From NCBI GenBank assembly GCA_039621445.1, contig CP154956.1, positions 58,101,155-58,165,154 of the forward strand: a stretch of 64,000 nucleotides of DNA, in the 5' to 3' direction. The notes under the pieces are model-generated. The model was not told the origin of the DNA and ran no database searches. It saw only the letters and a program-made list of their open reading frames with translations. The stretch comes from Euglena gracilis (Eukaryota; Euglenida; Euglenophyceae; Euglenales). Positions 1 through 12,755 of this stretch are shown piece by piece (within the stretch, counting starts at the first letter, position 1; each line of letters starts with the position of its first letter). The translations under genes and the position numbers were made by a program.

Positions 1-513
1 CAACGCTCAATGCTGGAACTAGGTCCAAGCTGGTTTCGAACTGGGTTCCCTAAAAAAAAAATCGAAACTGCAAAACTGCAAAAATGTCCCGAAAACTGCT
101 AATCACGCAAAAAAAAATCGATTTTTTTTGATTGTCTGACCCACCTTTGCCCAGCTTTGCACTGTCTAAAATGTAAAAAAAAACGGCACTGTTCAGCCAT
201 TCAGCTGTCGAATGGCTGAAAATTAAATAAACCTCGTCGATGAGGGGGGTCTGAGGCTGGAAAAAGGCTCCCTCCCCCCCAGGGGATGGGGTCCACTTCG
301 GCTTAACCGAGCACGATCGGCCCATTCAGCTTCGGGAAGGGGAAAACCGGCAGATATGAACAGATCAGAACATAAATTGGGGTTTTTGTTGAAGCATGTG
401 CAACACCATAGCTACTTAATCCACCCCGTCAGGGAAAAGAGCGATACTAAAACTCTGACCAGGGAAAAAGCATGTTCATATCACAAAGCAAACATTCGAA
501 AGGCAATTCACAA

Positions 514-690
514 ACCATGCCCCCCCCCTGATAGTGTCCCATACCCCTGCCACGGGACCCGGCGGGCCGGCCGGGTCCCAAAGGAATTTTATTGACCCCC
601 CCCGATAATCTCCCCCCCCCCCGATAGTGTCCCATGCCCACCCTTTGGTTGAGCTGGGTATGGGACACCATCGGGGGGGGGGGGCATGGT
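514..690. mobile_element. Small inverted-repeat element, ACCATG-C family
   Basis: A 177-bp element begins ACCATGCCCCCCCC followed by a GTGTCCCAT block and ends with the inverted copy (ATGGGACAC, then G-run, then CATGGT). A second internal GTGTCCCAT block lies near 627. The same ACCATG plus C-run end recurs at about 1535, 2075, 39640, 42144, 48980 and 63038, so this looks like a non-autonomous family. No target duplication was resolved because the flanks are homopolymeric. Confidence 0.55.
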
Positions 691-2769
691 AAATCATAAT
701 TTTGCAGAAGAAGGTTTGGCTGTGAGGCCCAAATATGTGTTTTGTTTTCCTCTGGACGTTTCTCATTCCTCAGAAGAAAAGGAATGGAAAGGCTTGTTTC
801 CTTTTTTTCCCTACGTGGCTTCCAATGGTGGTGTTAAATGCATCACCAAACTACTATTTTGCACAAACACACCTGCCAGGCTGGTTGGACCATTCGTTTC
901 GTTGAGAGTTGAGGAGGTGCGTCCCATATCCACCAAACATTGGCTGGATTCCATTCCTGGATTCCTTCGACTGCAAAAAGGACGACAGAAAACCTCTGGG
1001 ATTGTGGATGATTTGGGTTGATTTGTATCTGGAATGTTCATTGGTGCTGCACAATTCTTGGCATGGAATGTTTTGTTCTGGAATGTTTTGTTACAAATTG
1101 ATCATCATGGAATGATTGCCCAATCATCCCTTTAGCAAACGATTCCCAAATTTCCACAACAACCCCTAAAATACATGATGATTCCAAAGATGATCAAACT
1201 TTCATCCAATATATCCAAAACTCCCTTGATATCCCAGCTCGTGGAAATTTTTCTTCCAGTGAGTGGCGCGAAGTGGGTTTTTTTGGACCCCCAAGACTGG
1301 CCAAAATGCCCATTTTTTGTTCAGTTTTGGGATTTTTGGAAGAAACCCAATTTTAAAAAAACCCATCAAAAACCTGATTTCCACCCCGGCGCCCAGCACC
1401 GGAAGAAATTTTTTTCCAGGCGGGGGGACCCCTGGTCCCCCTCCCCTGATCCAGGGGGGATGGGGACTCTGACCGCACACCCTCCTTATATTGAATTATG
1501 GTCCCAGGGATGGGAATGGCTCTGGGGGGGGGGGGCATGGTAACTCCTTTGCAAACAGGCTTTTGCTTAAGGACCCGGGTGGGGGTCCTCTGGTTAGACT
1601 GGGGGGGGGGGTACCCAGGCCCACCCCAAAGCCAAAATTTTGCTTCTGGCACTTCGCACCGAAAATTTGGCATATCCGGCAAATTTTTGCCCAAAATGTG
1701 CCCAAAATGGCATTTTTGGCCATTTGGGGAGGGCAATTTTTTGGTCATCCGGACCGCAACAATGTGAACAAAAGGGAGTGCTGGGGGGTCCGACCCACCT
1801 GACTTATATCAAACCCTGCCCGGGACCCTTTACAATCCAAAGGGAACAGCACGGGGGGGGGCAGCCCTCCCCAAGCTCTTCCCAACCTCGGACAACCCAA
1901 CAGGTGTCATTTTGGGCAACTTTTTGGGCGTTTGCAAGAAATGGTTAATTCTGGGCACATTTGCTGAAAGTGGATTCCAAAAACGTCCAAAAATGCCGAT
2001 TTTGAGCGCTTTTTTCCAGGCTCTTCATGAAAAAGTGCTGACGGTGAGCTCGGGGGGGGGGGGGGCTAGGGCATGGTAGCTGGGGTTGCAGATAATATAT
2101 ATTTTGTTAATTGAATATTTGGCATATGATGAGCTGCGTGGACCATCACATTGGCCTTTATCTGCTTTCGATGAGGAATATCGTAAATGCACCAACCATC
2201 ACTTGGGGGGGGGACCGATAACCGCATTTTTCTGCAATTGTGCTAGCAGACCCCCCCCCGGGGTCCACTGGAATTTCTACTGGCCAAATTTGGACGAGTG
2301 GAGCCCCGCTCTGAGCCCTGAGCTCAGCCCCTCTCCCCCCAGGGTGGGGTCTGCGAACCCTTAAGCAGAAGCCTGCTTGCAAATCCTGCACAAAAGATGA
2401 GCAGGTGACTTGCACCGAAAATTCAACCGCCTCCCAAAAAATGAGAAGCAAAACTTTGAAATCCTTTCATTCTCTCCTCTCTCCTCTGAATTAACTCTCC
2501 ACGTTTGAATGCATGGTCCCAGGGGGCGCTGGACGGCCCTCGGAAAAATTGCGTAAAAATGCGCAAAAAAAAATGCGCAAAAAACGCGCTGAGTTGTGAC
2601 ATTCCTAAGAGAAAAAGGACTTGGAAAAATTTCCAACGATAAGCACAAAATTAAACCAAAATAACCAAGCAGAGCTGAAATGAAGGCATTTTGGCCAAAA
2701 AAAAATGCACGAGCAAAGCGTCACTCTCCGTTCACCATAACCAACAATGTCAGCCATGGTGCCCTTTAC

Positions 2770-2838
2770 TTGTGACCAGGGGAGTAGGATTCCTGCGCAT
2801 TTCATCTTGCTCCATCTGCTCAGCTTCTTGGCAGCAAG
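2770..2838 (-). CDS. Candidate coding exon, unknown gene
   Basis: A 69-nt minus-strand stretch could be an exon: it follows an AG at 2839-2840 and is followed by a strong donor, GTAAAG, at 2769-2764. It starts with 2 nt of a split codon and ends with 1 nt. It reads as a charged helical peptide (CCQEAEQMEQDEMRRNPTPL). It could belong to the minus-strand gene B seen at 15.8-17.5 kb, but the phases do not join directly, so at least one exon would be missing. The upstream pyrimidine tract is weak. Confidence 0.35.
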
Positions 2839-3741
2839 CTTTTGTCCAAGAATAAAATTTCCATTGAACAAAAGCTTGGATGATCATCCCTTAAACTTGA
2901 AGCCATTTTGTGAAAAAATCTGAGGGAAGAATGGAGAATTTGATTATTGGCAGAAAGAGGGATGGATCATAGAATTGTTCACAAGGACGGTGTTCAAGAA
3001 CAACAATGTCAAATTTGTTTTTGACACATAAACAATGTGGACAACATGGACAATATGGACAAAATGCCTCCAAAAAGTGTAAAAAAAAAAGTGGGAAAAG
3101 GAAGGGAAAAAAAATGCGCAAAAAATGCACAAAAATGCGCATTTTTGAAAAACTGACAAAAATGCGCAAAAAAATGCGCAAAAAAATGCGCAGCGCATCC
3201 CCCCCCCCTGCATGGTCGATGGGCAACAGTTGGACTGTTACATCCTGAAAATTTTACCAGGGGTTCGGGATGCTGCTAATTTGATTATCCCACAATACCC
3301 CCTTGATTCCCATTAAACCCCCCCCAGGGTGGATGGGAAGCCTTGGGTGGGTCGGACCCCCCCTCCTACCTCGAAACTGAGGGGGGGGGGCCGAAAATTT
3401 TTCGATTTCATGGACGGGCAAAAGGCCAGAAATCGGGTCGAAAACGGTTAAATTTCCCTGATTTTTCTTTGAAAATCGAACGAAGATGCTCATTTTTAAA
3501 AAAAAAAATTGAACATTTTGGGGGGGGGAAAACACCAACACATCAAAAAATGGGCAATATGGCCAAAAGTCAGCAAAAGGGGTGTTTTTGCTCATTTTCC
3601 GGCGCACAGCGCCGGAAGAAAATTTTCTGCTATTTTTGGCACCTGTCAAGGAGGGGGGGTCCGGACCCCCCTCCCAACACCTAGGGGGGGGGGGGTGGTC
3701 CGGACCACCCCTACCACCTTACCCCCCAGGGGGGGGGTCGG

Positions 3742-5047
3742 GACCAGGTTTTGAATAGTGCTGAGCTCTTAATAAGCGCGCACCCACCCCTTCATTGACC
3801 CCTCCATACATACCGGCCCACTCCATGGAGCTCTTTTGCCTGAAATCCATGGGTTTTGTGCCAGAAACAGGGCGCCGGTGGGTCGAAAAACGCTCGTTTT
3901 CGGCTCGAAAACAGTTTTTCCGGGTCCGGGAGGCCCAAAAAACATTGTTTTGGTCAAAAAAAAAAAATCGATTTTTTTCGACTTTTTCGACCCGGTTTTG
4001 ACCCAAAATCAATGGGTCGGCGGCCCAAAACGGGGCGCTGGCGGGTCGAAAAATGCTCGTTTTCGGCTCAAAAACAGTTTTTCCGGGTCCGGGAGGCCAA
4101 AAAACATCGTTTTGGGCAAAAAAAATTTTCGCTTTTTTTCGCCTTTTTCGACCCGGTTTTGACCCAAAGTCAATGGGTCGGCGGCCCAAAACGAAAAACG
4201 CTCGTTTTCGGCTCAAAAACAGTTTTTCCGGGTCCGGGAGGCCAAAAAACATCGTTTTGGGCAAAAAAAATTTTTTCGGTTTTTTCCGACTTTTTTGGCC
4301 GAAAACGGCTAAGTCGAACAGAGGGAAAAGTGTACAAAATGGCCTGAAATGGCCCAAATTGGCCAAAAAAAAACGCCCGTATCTCGGGCTGGGCGGGGAG
4401 TTGCGGGGAAACCAAAATCCCAGTAGATAGAGCGTTCCAAGGGCTTCAATTTAGGTCTCCGGACATTTCCTTTGATTTTGCAACATTTTCCAGAAATTTT
4501 GAAAACATCGATTTTTTGACCCCCCACCCCCCGAAAACGGCTAAGTCGAACAGAGGGAAAAGTGTACAAAACGGCCATGTACGCCGAAAACGGCCGTATC
4601 TCGGGCTAGGCGGGGAGTTGCGGGGAAATCAAAATACCGGTAGATGGGGCGTTCCAAGGGCTTCAAATCAGGTCTCCGGACATTTCCTTTGATTTGGCTT
4701 CATTTTGGAGATATTTTGAAAATTGACATTTTTTGGCCGAAAATGGCAGAGTCCAGGGGGGGGGGGGCTTATCCAGGGGGGCGGGTAAATCCTACCGAGT
4801 TTGGACCCCTTCGCGCGTGAATAACTCGGGCCTGGCGGGGAGTTGGGGGTCAAACCCAGGTGATTCGGAAACTAGAAATCCAGTCGCTCGTGACTGAAGA
4901 AAAAAAATTCCGGGAACGGGGCCGGGATCATGGTGATAATCCGTCGGTTCTCCTGGTGGCCCCGACGGGGGGTGGGGGGGGGGGGTCGAGGGGGGGGTTT
5001 CGACGGTGGTAAGCTTCGCTCTTACCCACAAAGGGATAAGAGCTCAG
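3742..5047. mobile_element. GCTGAGCTC-TIR repeat element (copy 1)
   Basis: The element runs from a conserved end (CCAGGTTTTGAATAG, then GCTGAGCTCTTAATAA) to the opposite end (AAGGGATAAGAGCTCAGC). Between them are two to three copies of a 164-bp satellite and two copies of a second module containing CCCGAGATACGG. The terminal 12-mer GCTGAGCTCTTA is inverted between the two ends. No transposase is present, so it would be non-autonomous. Its right part (4380-5060) reappears inverted at 8632-9320. Confidence 0.6.
3870..4320 (-). repeat. 164-bp satellite, reverse orientation
   Basis: Tandem copies of a unit of about 164 bp are recognised by the words GGCCTCCCGGACCC, GAGCCGAAAACGAGCG and CCATTGACTTTGGGTC, here in reverse orientation. 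Further copies are at 5463-5740, 6690-7130, 7715-8160 (reverse) and 9390-9960, 36480-36990, 61440-62860 (forward). The unit tends to stay open in several frames, which produces long spurious ORFs. Confidence 0.85.
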
Positions 5048-5094
5048 CGACCAGGGTGTGACGTAGAGCTGAGCTCTTTGGGAGACCACCCCAG

Positions 5095-5455
5095 TCCGGC
5101 CCGGCGGCCCGGCGGCCCGGCCGGCAGCCCGCGGCCCGGCCCGGCCCTTCGGCCCCGGCGGCCCGCCCTGCCCGCTGTCCCGCACGGCCCGGCGGCCTCG
5201 GCGCCCCCGGCGGCCCGGCGTATGCCCGGCGGCCCGTCGGCCCGGCGGGCGCCTCGCGGCTTCCCTGCGGCCCGACGCCCGGCCCTGCTGCCCCGCGGCC
5301 CCCGGCTCCCGGCGGCCCCGGCCCCGGCCCCGGCCCTTCTTCCCGGCGTTGCTTGCCCGGGCGGCCCTGCTGCCCGGCCGTCTGCTCCGGTCTGCCCGTC
5401 GGTCCCGGCCGGCGGCCCTTCTTCCCTGGCGGCCCCTGCGGCCCGTCCGGCTCGT
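5095..5455. repeat. CCCGGCGG-type GC-rich low-complexity block
   Basis: About 360 bp of nearly pure C/G sequence is made of irregular CGGCCCGGC-like words, sitting between GCTGAGCTC ends and 164-bp satellite units. A complementary-looking block is at 10960-11255. Long ORFs in several frames are proline/alanine/arginine or glycine/arginine runs, as expected from composition alone. Confidence 0.8.
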
Positions 5456-6512
5456 GGTTGGCTGCACAAACACCATTTTCGGCTCAAAAACAGTTTTTCT
5501 TGGTCCGCGAAGCCAAAAAACATCGTTTCGGGCAAAAAAAATTTTTCAATTTTTTTCGACTTTTTTCACCCGGTTTTGACCCAAAGTCAATGCGTCGGCA
5601 GCCCAAAACGGGGCGCCGGCGGGTCGAAAAATGCTCATTTTTGGCTCGAAAACACTTCTTTCGGGTCCGGGAGGTCAAAAAACATGGTTTTGGACGAAAA
5701 AATTTTTTTTGAATTTTTTTGACTTTTTGGCCCAAAAATGGCTAAGTCCACCGGCCAGGGGGCGGGCCCCAGCCAGGGGGGGGGGGCTTGGGGGGGTCCG
5801 GGTCGGAAGATTTTTTTTGCTCAAAAACACTTTTTTTGATGTTCTGAAGTGAAAAAAAGTGTTTTTGAGCGAAAAAATTTTTTTCAAAATTTTGGGTCCC
5901 GACCTGCCACCCGACCCCCCCTCACCCAGCCGCCCTGACGGCGCGCGATGGGGTCCCCGAACACCCAAAACTGGCCAAAATCGCACAACCAGACCCCGGG
6001 AACCCCAAAAAACGGTCAAAACCCCCCCTAAACGTAATGTTTGACCCCCAGTTTGGGTCCCAACTCCCCGTCTAGCCCGAGATACGGCCAAATTACGGTT
6101 TCGGGCCCCGAACGGGCCCGAAATGGCCAAAACTGGCCAAACTGGCCCAAAACCCCAAAACGGCCGTATCTCGGGCTAGGCGGGGAGTTGGCCCAAACCG
6201 CGCATACCGATCGATCGGGCGTCCCAAAGTTGTGGAAGGACGTCCTCTTCACTTTTTCGCAACTCGGCAGCGTTTTCGAGATATTTTGAATTTTTCGATT
6301 TTTTGACCCCTAAATGACCCTGCAATTTTCCGGGGAAAAAAAACGGTACACAACTTTTTTGCTCGGGCCAGATCTCCGGACCGGCGGGGAGTTGCGGGTA
6401 ACGTGACGGCTCTGGAGAAACTAGGGACCCTCTCCTAACCGATAGGCTATTCACTTTGGGGGCCCGGAAATCCAATCACATCGATAATCCTCGGGTGTCT
6501 TTGCCTACTCAG

Positions 6513-6526
6513 GGAGGGGGGGGGGG

Positions 6527-6573
<47 letters not shown>
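6513..6573. repeat. Poly-G tract
   Basis: About 60 nearly uninterrupted G residues. G- or C-runs of 8-20 recur through the whole window, often at element boundaries. Length here may be unreliable because such tracts are hard to sequence and assemble. Confidence 0.8.
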
Positions 6574-6574
<1 letters not shown>

Positions 6575-6587
6575 GTTGGGGGGGCTG

Positions 6588-8572
6588 GTAAGCTTCGCTC
6601 TTACTCTAAAGAGATAAGAGCTCAGCGACCAGGGTGTGACGTAGAGCTGAGCTCTTTGGGGGACCATTCCGGCTCGGCCGGCGAAAAACGCTCATTTTCG
6701 GCTCAAAAACATGTTTTCCGGGTCCAGGAGGCCCAAAAAACATCGTTTCGGGCGAAAAAAATTTTTCGATATTTTTCGACTTTTTTGACCCGGTTTTGAC
6801 CCAAAATCAATGGGTTGGCGGCCCAAAACGGGGCGCTGGCGGGTCGAAAAACGCTCATTTTCAGCTCAAAAACGCCTTTTCCGGGTCCGGGAGGCCAAAA
6901 AACATGGTTTTGGGCAAAAAATTTTTTTTCGATTTTTTCCGACTTTTTTGACCCAGTTTTGACCCAAAATCAATGGGTTGGCGAACCAAAACGGGGCGCT
7001 GGCGGGTCGAAAAACGCTCATTTTCAGCTCAAAAACACTTTTTCCGGGTCCGGGAGGCCAAAAAACATGGTTTTGGGCGAAAAAAATTTTTTCGATTTTT
7101 TTCGACTTTTTGGCCCGAAAACGGCTAAGTCGGACAGTGGGAAAAGTGCGCAAAACGGCCATTTGGACCGAAAAACGGCCATATCTCGGGCCAGGCGGGG
7201 AGTTGGCCCAAACTGCGCATACCGGTGGATAGGGCGTCCCAAAGTTGTGGAATGAGGTACTCTTTAGTTTTTCTCAACTCCCCAGCGTTTTCGAGATATT
7301 TTGAATTTTTCGATTTTTTTACCCCAAAAATGACCCCTTTTGCCGGTCCAACAAAATTTCTTTGGAAAAAAAACGGTAGACAACTTTTTTGCTCAGGCCA
7401 GATCTCCGGCGTGGCGCGGAGTTGCGGGCAACCTAAGGGCTCTGGACAAACTAGGGACCGTCTCCTAACCTATAGGCTATTAACCTTTCGGGTCCCGAAA
7501 TCCAATCACATCGATAATCCTCGGGGGGCCCGAGCCTACTCAGGGGGGGCGGGGGGCGGGGGGCGGGGGGGGGGGGAGGCGGGGGGGGGGGGGGGGGGGT
7601 CGGGGGGGGTTTCGGGGGGGTGGTAAGCTTCGCTCTTACTCTAAAGAGATAAGAGCTCAGCGACCAGGGTGTGACGTAGAGCTGAGCTCTTTGGGGGACC
7701 ATTCCGGCTCGGCCGGCGAAAAACGCTCATTTTCGGCTCAAAAACATGTTTTCCGGGTCCAGGAGGCCCAAAAAACATCGTTTCGGGCGAAAAAATTTTT
7801 TCGATATTTTTCGACTTTTTTGACCCAAAATCAATGGGTTGGCGGCCCAAAACGGGGCGCTGGCGGGTCGAAAAACGCTCATTTTCAGCTCAAAAACGCC
7901 TTTTCCGGGTCCGGGAGGCCAAAAAACATGGTTTTGGGCAAAAAAAATTTTTTCGATTTTTTCCGACTTTTTTGACCCAGTTTTGACCCAAAATCAATGG
8001 GTTGGCGAACCAAAACGGGGCGCTGGCGGGTCGAAAAACGCTCATTTTCAGCTCAAAAACACTTTTTCCGGGTCCGGGAGGCCAAAAAACATGGTTTTGG
8101 GCGAAAAAAATTTTTTCGATTTTTTTCGACTTTTTGGCCCGAAAACGGCTAAGTCGGACAGTGGGAAAAGTGCGCAAAACGGCCATTTGGACCGAAAAAC
8201 GGCCATATCTCGGGCCAGGCGGGGAGTTGGCCCAAACTGCGCATACCGGTGGATAGGGCGTCCCAAAGTTGTGGAATGAGGTACTCTTTAGTTTTTCTCA
8301 ACTCCCCAGCGTTTTCGAGATATTTTGAATTTTTCGATTTTTTTACCCCAAAAATGACCCCTTTTGCCGGTCCAACAAAATTTCTTTGGAAAAAAAACGG
8401 TAGACAACTTTTTTGCTCAGGCCAGATCTCCGGCGTGGCGCGGAGTTGCGGGCAACCTAAGGGCTCTGGACAAACTAGGGACCGTCTCCTAACCTATAGG
8501 CTATTAACCTTTCGGGTCCCGAAATCCAATCACATCGATAATCCTCGGGGGCCCGAGCCTACTCAGGGGGGT
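6588..8572. repeat. Tandem duplication of a ~1-kb satellite-element unit
   Basis: Two consecutive copies (6588-7550 and 7623-8572) are almost identical. Each begins GTAAGCTTCGCTCTTAC, passes the AGAGCTCAGC motif, contains 164-bp satellite units and a CCCGAGATA-type module, and ends at a G-rich tract. The second copy lacks 11 bp present at about 6790-6800 (one CCGGTTTTGAC word), giving an offset of 1035 bp before and 1024 bp after this point. High identity implies a recent event. Confidence 0.9.
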
Positions 8573-8631
8573 GGGGGGGGGGGGTGGGGGGGGGGGGGGG
8601 GGGGGTGGGTGGGGGGGGGGTAGGGGGGGGG

Positions 8632-9960
8632 TCGCTGAGCTCTTATCCCTTTATGGGTAAGAGCGAAGCTTACCCCTGGCGAAACCCCCCCCCTCGACCC
8701 CCCCCCCCCCCCCCGCCCCCCCCCCCCGGGGGCCCCCCCCGGGTCGGGGCCACCTCGGGAACCGACGGATTATCACCATGATCCCGGCCCCGTTCCCGGA
8801 ATTTTTTTTTTCAGTCGCGAGCGACTGGATTCCTAGTTTCCGAATCACCTGGGTTTGACCCCCAACTCCCCGCCAGGCCCGAGTTATTCACGCGCGAAGG
8901 GGTCCAAACTCGGTAGGATTTACCCGCCCCCCCTGGATGAGCCCCCCCCCCCTTTGGACTGCCAAAAAATGTCAATTTTCAAAATATCTCCAAAATGAAG
9001 CCAAATCAAAGGAAATGTCCGGAGACCTAATTTGAAGCCCTTGGAACGCCCCATCTGCTGGTATTTTGATTTCCCCGCAACTCCCCGCCCAGCCCGAGAT
9101 ACGGCCGTTTTCGGCGCAGCTGGCCGTTTTGTACACTTTTCCCTCTGTTCGACTTAGCCGTTTTCGGGGGGTGGGGGGTCAAAAAATCGATGTTTTCAAA
9201 ATTTCTCGAAAATGATGCAAAATCAAAGGAAATGTCCGGAGACCTAAATTGAAGCCCTTGGAACGCTCTATCTACTGGGATTTTGGTTTCCCCGCAACTC
9301 CCCGCCCAGCCCGAGATACGGGCGTTTTTTTGGCCAATTTGGCCATTTCAGGCCATTTTGTACACTTTTCCCTCTGTTCGACTTAGCCGTTTTCGGCCAA
9401 AAAAGTCGAAAAAAATCGAAAAAATTTTTTTTTGCCCGAAACGATGTTTTTTGGCCTCCCAAACAAAAAAAAACTGTTTTTGAGCCGAAAACGAGCGTTT
9501 TTCGACCCGCCAGCGCCCCATTTTGGGCCGCCGACCCATTGACTTTGGGTCAACACCGGGTCGAAAAGTCAAAAAAAAATAGAAAAAAATTTTTTTGCCT
9601 GAAACGATGTTTTTTGGCCTCCCGGACCCAGAAAAACTGTTTTTGAGCCGAAAACGAGCGTTTTTCGACCCGCCAGCGCCCCGTTTTGGGCCGCCGACCC
9701 ATTGACTTTGGGTCAAAACCGGGTCGAAAAAGTCGAAAAAAATCGAAAAAAAATTTTTTTGCCCGAAACGATGTTTTTTGGCCTCCCGGACCCAGAAAAA
9801 CTGTTTTTGAGCCGAAAACGAGCGTTTTTCGACCCAGCCGCGCCCCGTTTTGGGCCGCCGACCCATTGACTTTGGGTCAAAACCGGGTCGAAAAAGTCGA
9901 AAAAAATCGAAAATTTTTTTTTGCCCGAAACGATGTTTTTTGGCCTCCCGGACCCGGAAA
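8632..9960. repeat. Inverted copy of the 3.9-5.06 kb element arm
   Basis: Read on the opposite strand, this segment matches 3870-5060. It contains the GCTGAGCTCTTATCC end at 8634, the GTTTGACCCCCAACTCCCC block, two CCCGAGATACGG modules and then 164-bp satellite units. Together with 3870-5060 it forms large inverted arms around the 1-kb tandem duplication. Confidence 0.8.
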
Positions 9961-9969
9961 CAAAACTCA

Positions 9970-9983
9970 ATAAAGACAAAGAC

Positions 9984-10015
<32 letters not shown>

Positions 10016-10035
10016 AAAAAAAAAAAAAAAAAACT
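9970..10035. repeat. Poly-A-rich tract within satellite
   Basis: Two A-runs (about 9984-10008 and 10012-10033) follow a short GACAAAGACG segment inside a satellite unit. The tract resembles a poly-A insertion but has no recognisable retroelement next to it. Confidence 0.5.
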
Positions 10036-10315
10036 GTTTTGGAGCGAAAACGAGCGTTTTTCGACCCGCCGGCGCGGAGAGAATACACGCAAGAGAGAAC
10101 AAGAGTTGGGGGAACAAGTCACACATGACTTCGACCCCCGCCAGCGAAAAAGTGGGAAAGAACGGAAAACCTGACTTTGGGTCAAAACCGGGTCGAAAAG
10201 TCGCCGGACCCAGAAAAATCGAAAAAAAGGCAGGAACGACCCGGATGTTTTTTGGCCTCGACCCGGATGCCTGCGACCCAGGATGGAAATGAACTGAGGA
10301 CGGATGCCGGAAAGG

Positions 10316-10853
10316 ATGGCCATGATGACCCGATGGCCATCATGACCCCGGCATTGCCATCATGACCCCGGATGGCCATCATGACAAACATTGGCCATCA
10401 TGACCCCGGATGGCCATCATGACCCCGGATGGCCATCATGACCCCGGATGGCCATCATGGCCCCGGATGGCCATGATGGCCCCCCGGATGGCCATCATGA
10501 CCCCGGAGGGCCATCATGACCCCGGATGGCCATCATGACCCTGTATGGCCATCATGACCAATGATGGCCATCATGACCCCGGATGGCCATCATGGCCCCG
10601 GATGGCCATCATGACCAATGATGGCCATCCTGACCAATGATGGCCATGATGACCCCGGAGGGCCATCATGACCCCGGAGGGCCATCATGACCCCGGAGGG
10701 CCATCATGACCCCGGATGGCCATCATGACCCCGGATGGCCATCATGACCCCGGAGGGCCATCATGACCCCGGATGGCCATCATGACCCCGGATGGCCATC
10801 ATGACCCCGGATGGCCATCATGACCCCGGACGGATGGCCATCATGACCCTGGG
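10316..10853. repeat. 19-bp minisatellite
   Basis: About 28 tandem copies of a 19-bp unit, consensus CCCCGGATGGCCATCATGA, with a common GGAGGGCC variant and a few ACCAATGATGG variants. The unit contains the palindrome ATGGCCAT. It is embedded between satellite-derived sequences. Confidence 0.9.
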
Positions 10854-10959
10854 TCAAAAAAGTCGAAAAAAATCCCAAAAATTTTTTTTGCTCGAAACGA
10901 TGTTTTTTTGGCCTCGCGGACCCAGAAAAGCTGCTTTGATCCGAAAACGAGGACGGCGG

Positions 10960-11310
10960 GGCTGAAGGCTGCAGAGGGGAATGCCGGGCAGCAGGGACGA
11001 AGGCCGGGCCGCAGAAGGGGCCGGGCGGGCAAGCCGGGCCGCCGGGAAGCCGGGCCGCCGGGCCGACGGGACGCCGGGCCGCCGGCCGGGCCGCCGGGAC
11101 GCCGGGCCGCCGGACGGACCGCCGGGCCGCCGGCCGGACCGCCGGGCCGCCGGCCGGGCCGCCGGGCCTCCGGCCGGACCGCCGGCCGGGCGCCGGGCAG
11201 GGCCGCCGGCCGGGCCGCCGGGCTGCCGGGCCGTCGGGCCGCCGGGTCGGGGTCAATGAAGGGGTGGGGGCGCGCTTATAAAGAGCTCAGCACTATTCAA
11301 AACCTGGTTT
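10960..11310. repeat. GCCGGGCC block and GCTGAGCTC-element end
   Basis: A low-complexity GCCGGGCCGCC block (10960-11255) is followed by the conserved element end TCAATGAAGGGGTGG, GAGCTCAGC and ACTATTCAAAACCTGG (11256-11309). The same end occurs at 3742-3800 (inverted), 37031-37060 and 62933-63021. Confidence 0.7.
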
Positions 11311-11821
11311 CGGGGGGGTGGTAAGCTTCGCTCTTACTCTAAAGAGATAAGAGCTCAGCGACCCCCCCCCTACCACCTACCTCAATACCGAAGGGCTTCC
11401 CATCCACTTAGGCGGCCGAATTCGCACTTAAGCTTTTTTCCTTTGGATGCGCGCAATTGCGCAAATGTACCATTTTTTTTGTAACCCCTGGGACCCTGTA
11501 CCCTGACACCCAGAACACGATTTAAGAACCATTACACCCATCTATTGGAGGGGATTAACTCCCAGTGGTCTGGTGTGCATGCTGCTTACCGGGTGACGTG
11601 AATAGGGCTGGGGGTGAGACTGGTGCTGTTGTACATCAAACAGGAGAGAGGCACACACCCCTTGTGACGACACTTGGAAACGGTGCTGACGTGCTGGCTG
11701 AACTGGCTGTGATACTGCCGCCACCGGACACACGGACGCCACAAGGACACACGGGGCCTCATCAGATCACACCACCACAGACACACAGACTACGTGAGGC
11801 AGCCGTCACGCAATTGATGTG

Positions 11822-12262
11822 TGTTTGTGCGCGCAATTGCGCAAATAAAAACAATTGTGTTTATGGGCGCATTTGCGCAAATAAAACACAAACCGATGAT
11901 GATAAAATGACGTGTTGGTGGGCGCAAATGCGCGCACCAACACATTTGGTGGTGTGCGCATTTGCGCAAATGCGCGCACCAACATGTTTATGTTTACTTG
12001 CGCAAATGCGCCCACCAACATGTACTTTTACTTTCTATGTTAAAAGACACCAATGAAGACCGTGACCCTACGAGGTTTAAAAACGTGATGGGCGTGTTGG
12101 TGCGCGCAGTTGCGCAAATAAACATAATTACGTTTGTGCACGCATTTGCGCAAATGCGCGCACCAACATTTAATACACCGCTTCAAAATGATGTGTTTGC
12201 AGGAGCCTTAGAGCACACAAACAAAGTTGTGTTTATTTGCGCAAATGCACGCATCAACGCGC
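11822..12262. repeat. GCGCAAATGCGC palindrome cluster, left
   Basis: At least eight imperfect palindromes built on GCGCAAATGCGC, GCGCAATTGCGC and GCGCATTTGCGC are connected by CACCAACA or AATAAACA(CA) linkers. They can pair with each other in many combinations. The matching right cluster is at 13210-13740. Confidence 0.85.
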
Positions 12263-12755
12263 ATCAGTTGTGCGATACCATCTCCTCCTCCGTGACAGCT
12301 GGCGAACGCAATTCCTCACGCCAACCAATGGTTTGCACCACAATTACATGCTGATGAAATTTGTGGTGAGAGGTGGTGTGGAGTGTTCACTGGAACACGG
12401 CATGTGACTGGCCAAAATTTGCCTGTCTTGCGTGTGTACATTTGCACTGCTGTTACCCGGCCCACACGACCTGTTGTTTTGGCGTCATGCGTTTGGCAGT
12501 TAAACATCATGAATTGATGACATGCAAACGACCTGTGACTGTTGGACAATTTTCTGCAACAGGACTGCGTTACAAGAAAACAAAATTTGGCACCTGAAAT
12601 ACCCGGGACGTGTCCGGCCGGAGTCCGTTTTACGGTTTTCTTTGCCATTTTCCCCTTGAAAAACGTAAAAAATACCAGTTTTTGTGCATAATTTGGGGGG
12701 AGTGGGTCCCACCGCTTTGATGCACCCAATCCAGGGGTAAAGGTTCAACACTTCC

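Larger units (their letters stand above)
1..3740. other. Low-complexity region, few supported features
   Basis: This stretch has no gene I can name. It holds A/T- and G/C-homopolymer DNA, a small inverted-repeat element (514-690), two isolated ends of the same ACCATG-C type (about 1535 and 2075), and runs of TGCGCAAAAAA words at 2540-2590 and 3110-3195. Two plus-strand stretches (about 900-1020 and 2110-2200) translate to protein-like peptides but lack convincing splice sites. A possible minus-strand exon at 2770-2838 is listed separately. Confidence 0.6.

Noticed and set aside
4928-5722. Long Pro/Ala/Arg and Gly/Arg ORFs on both strands (also 10780-11324)
   Set aside because: Composition of CCGGC-type low-complexity DNA alone keeps all frames open; no domain or splice support.
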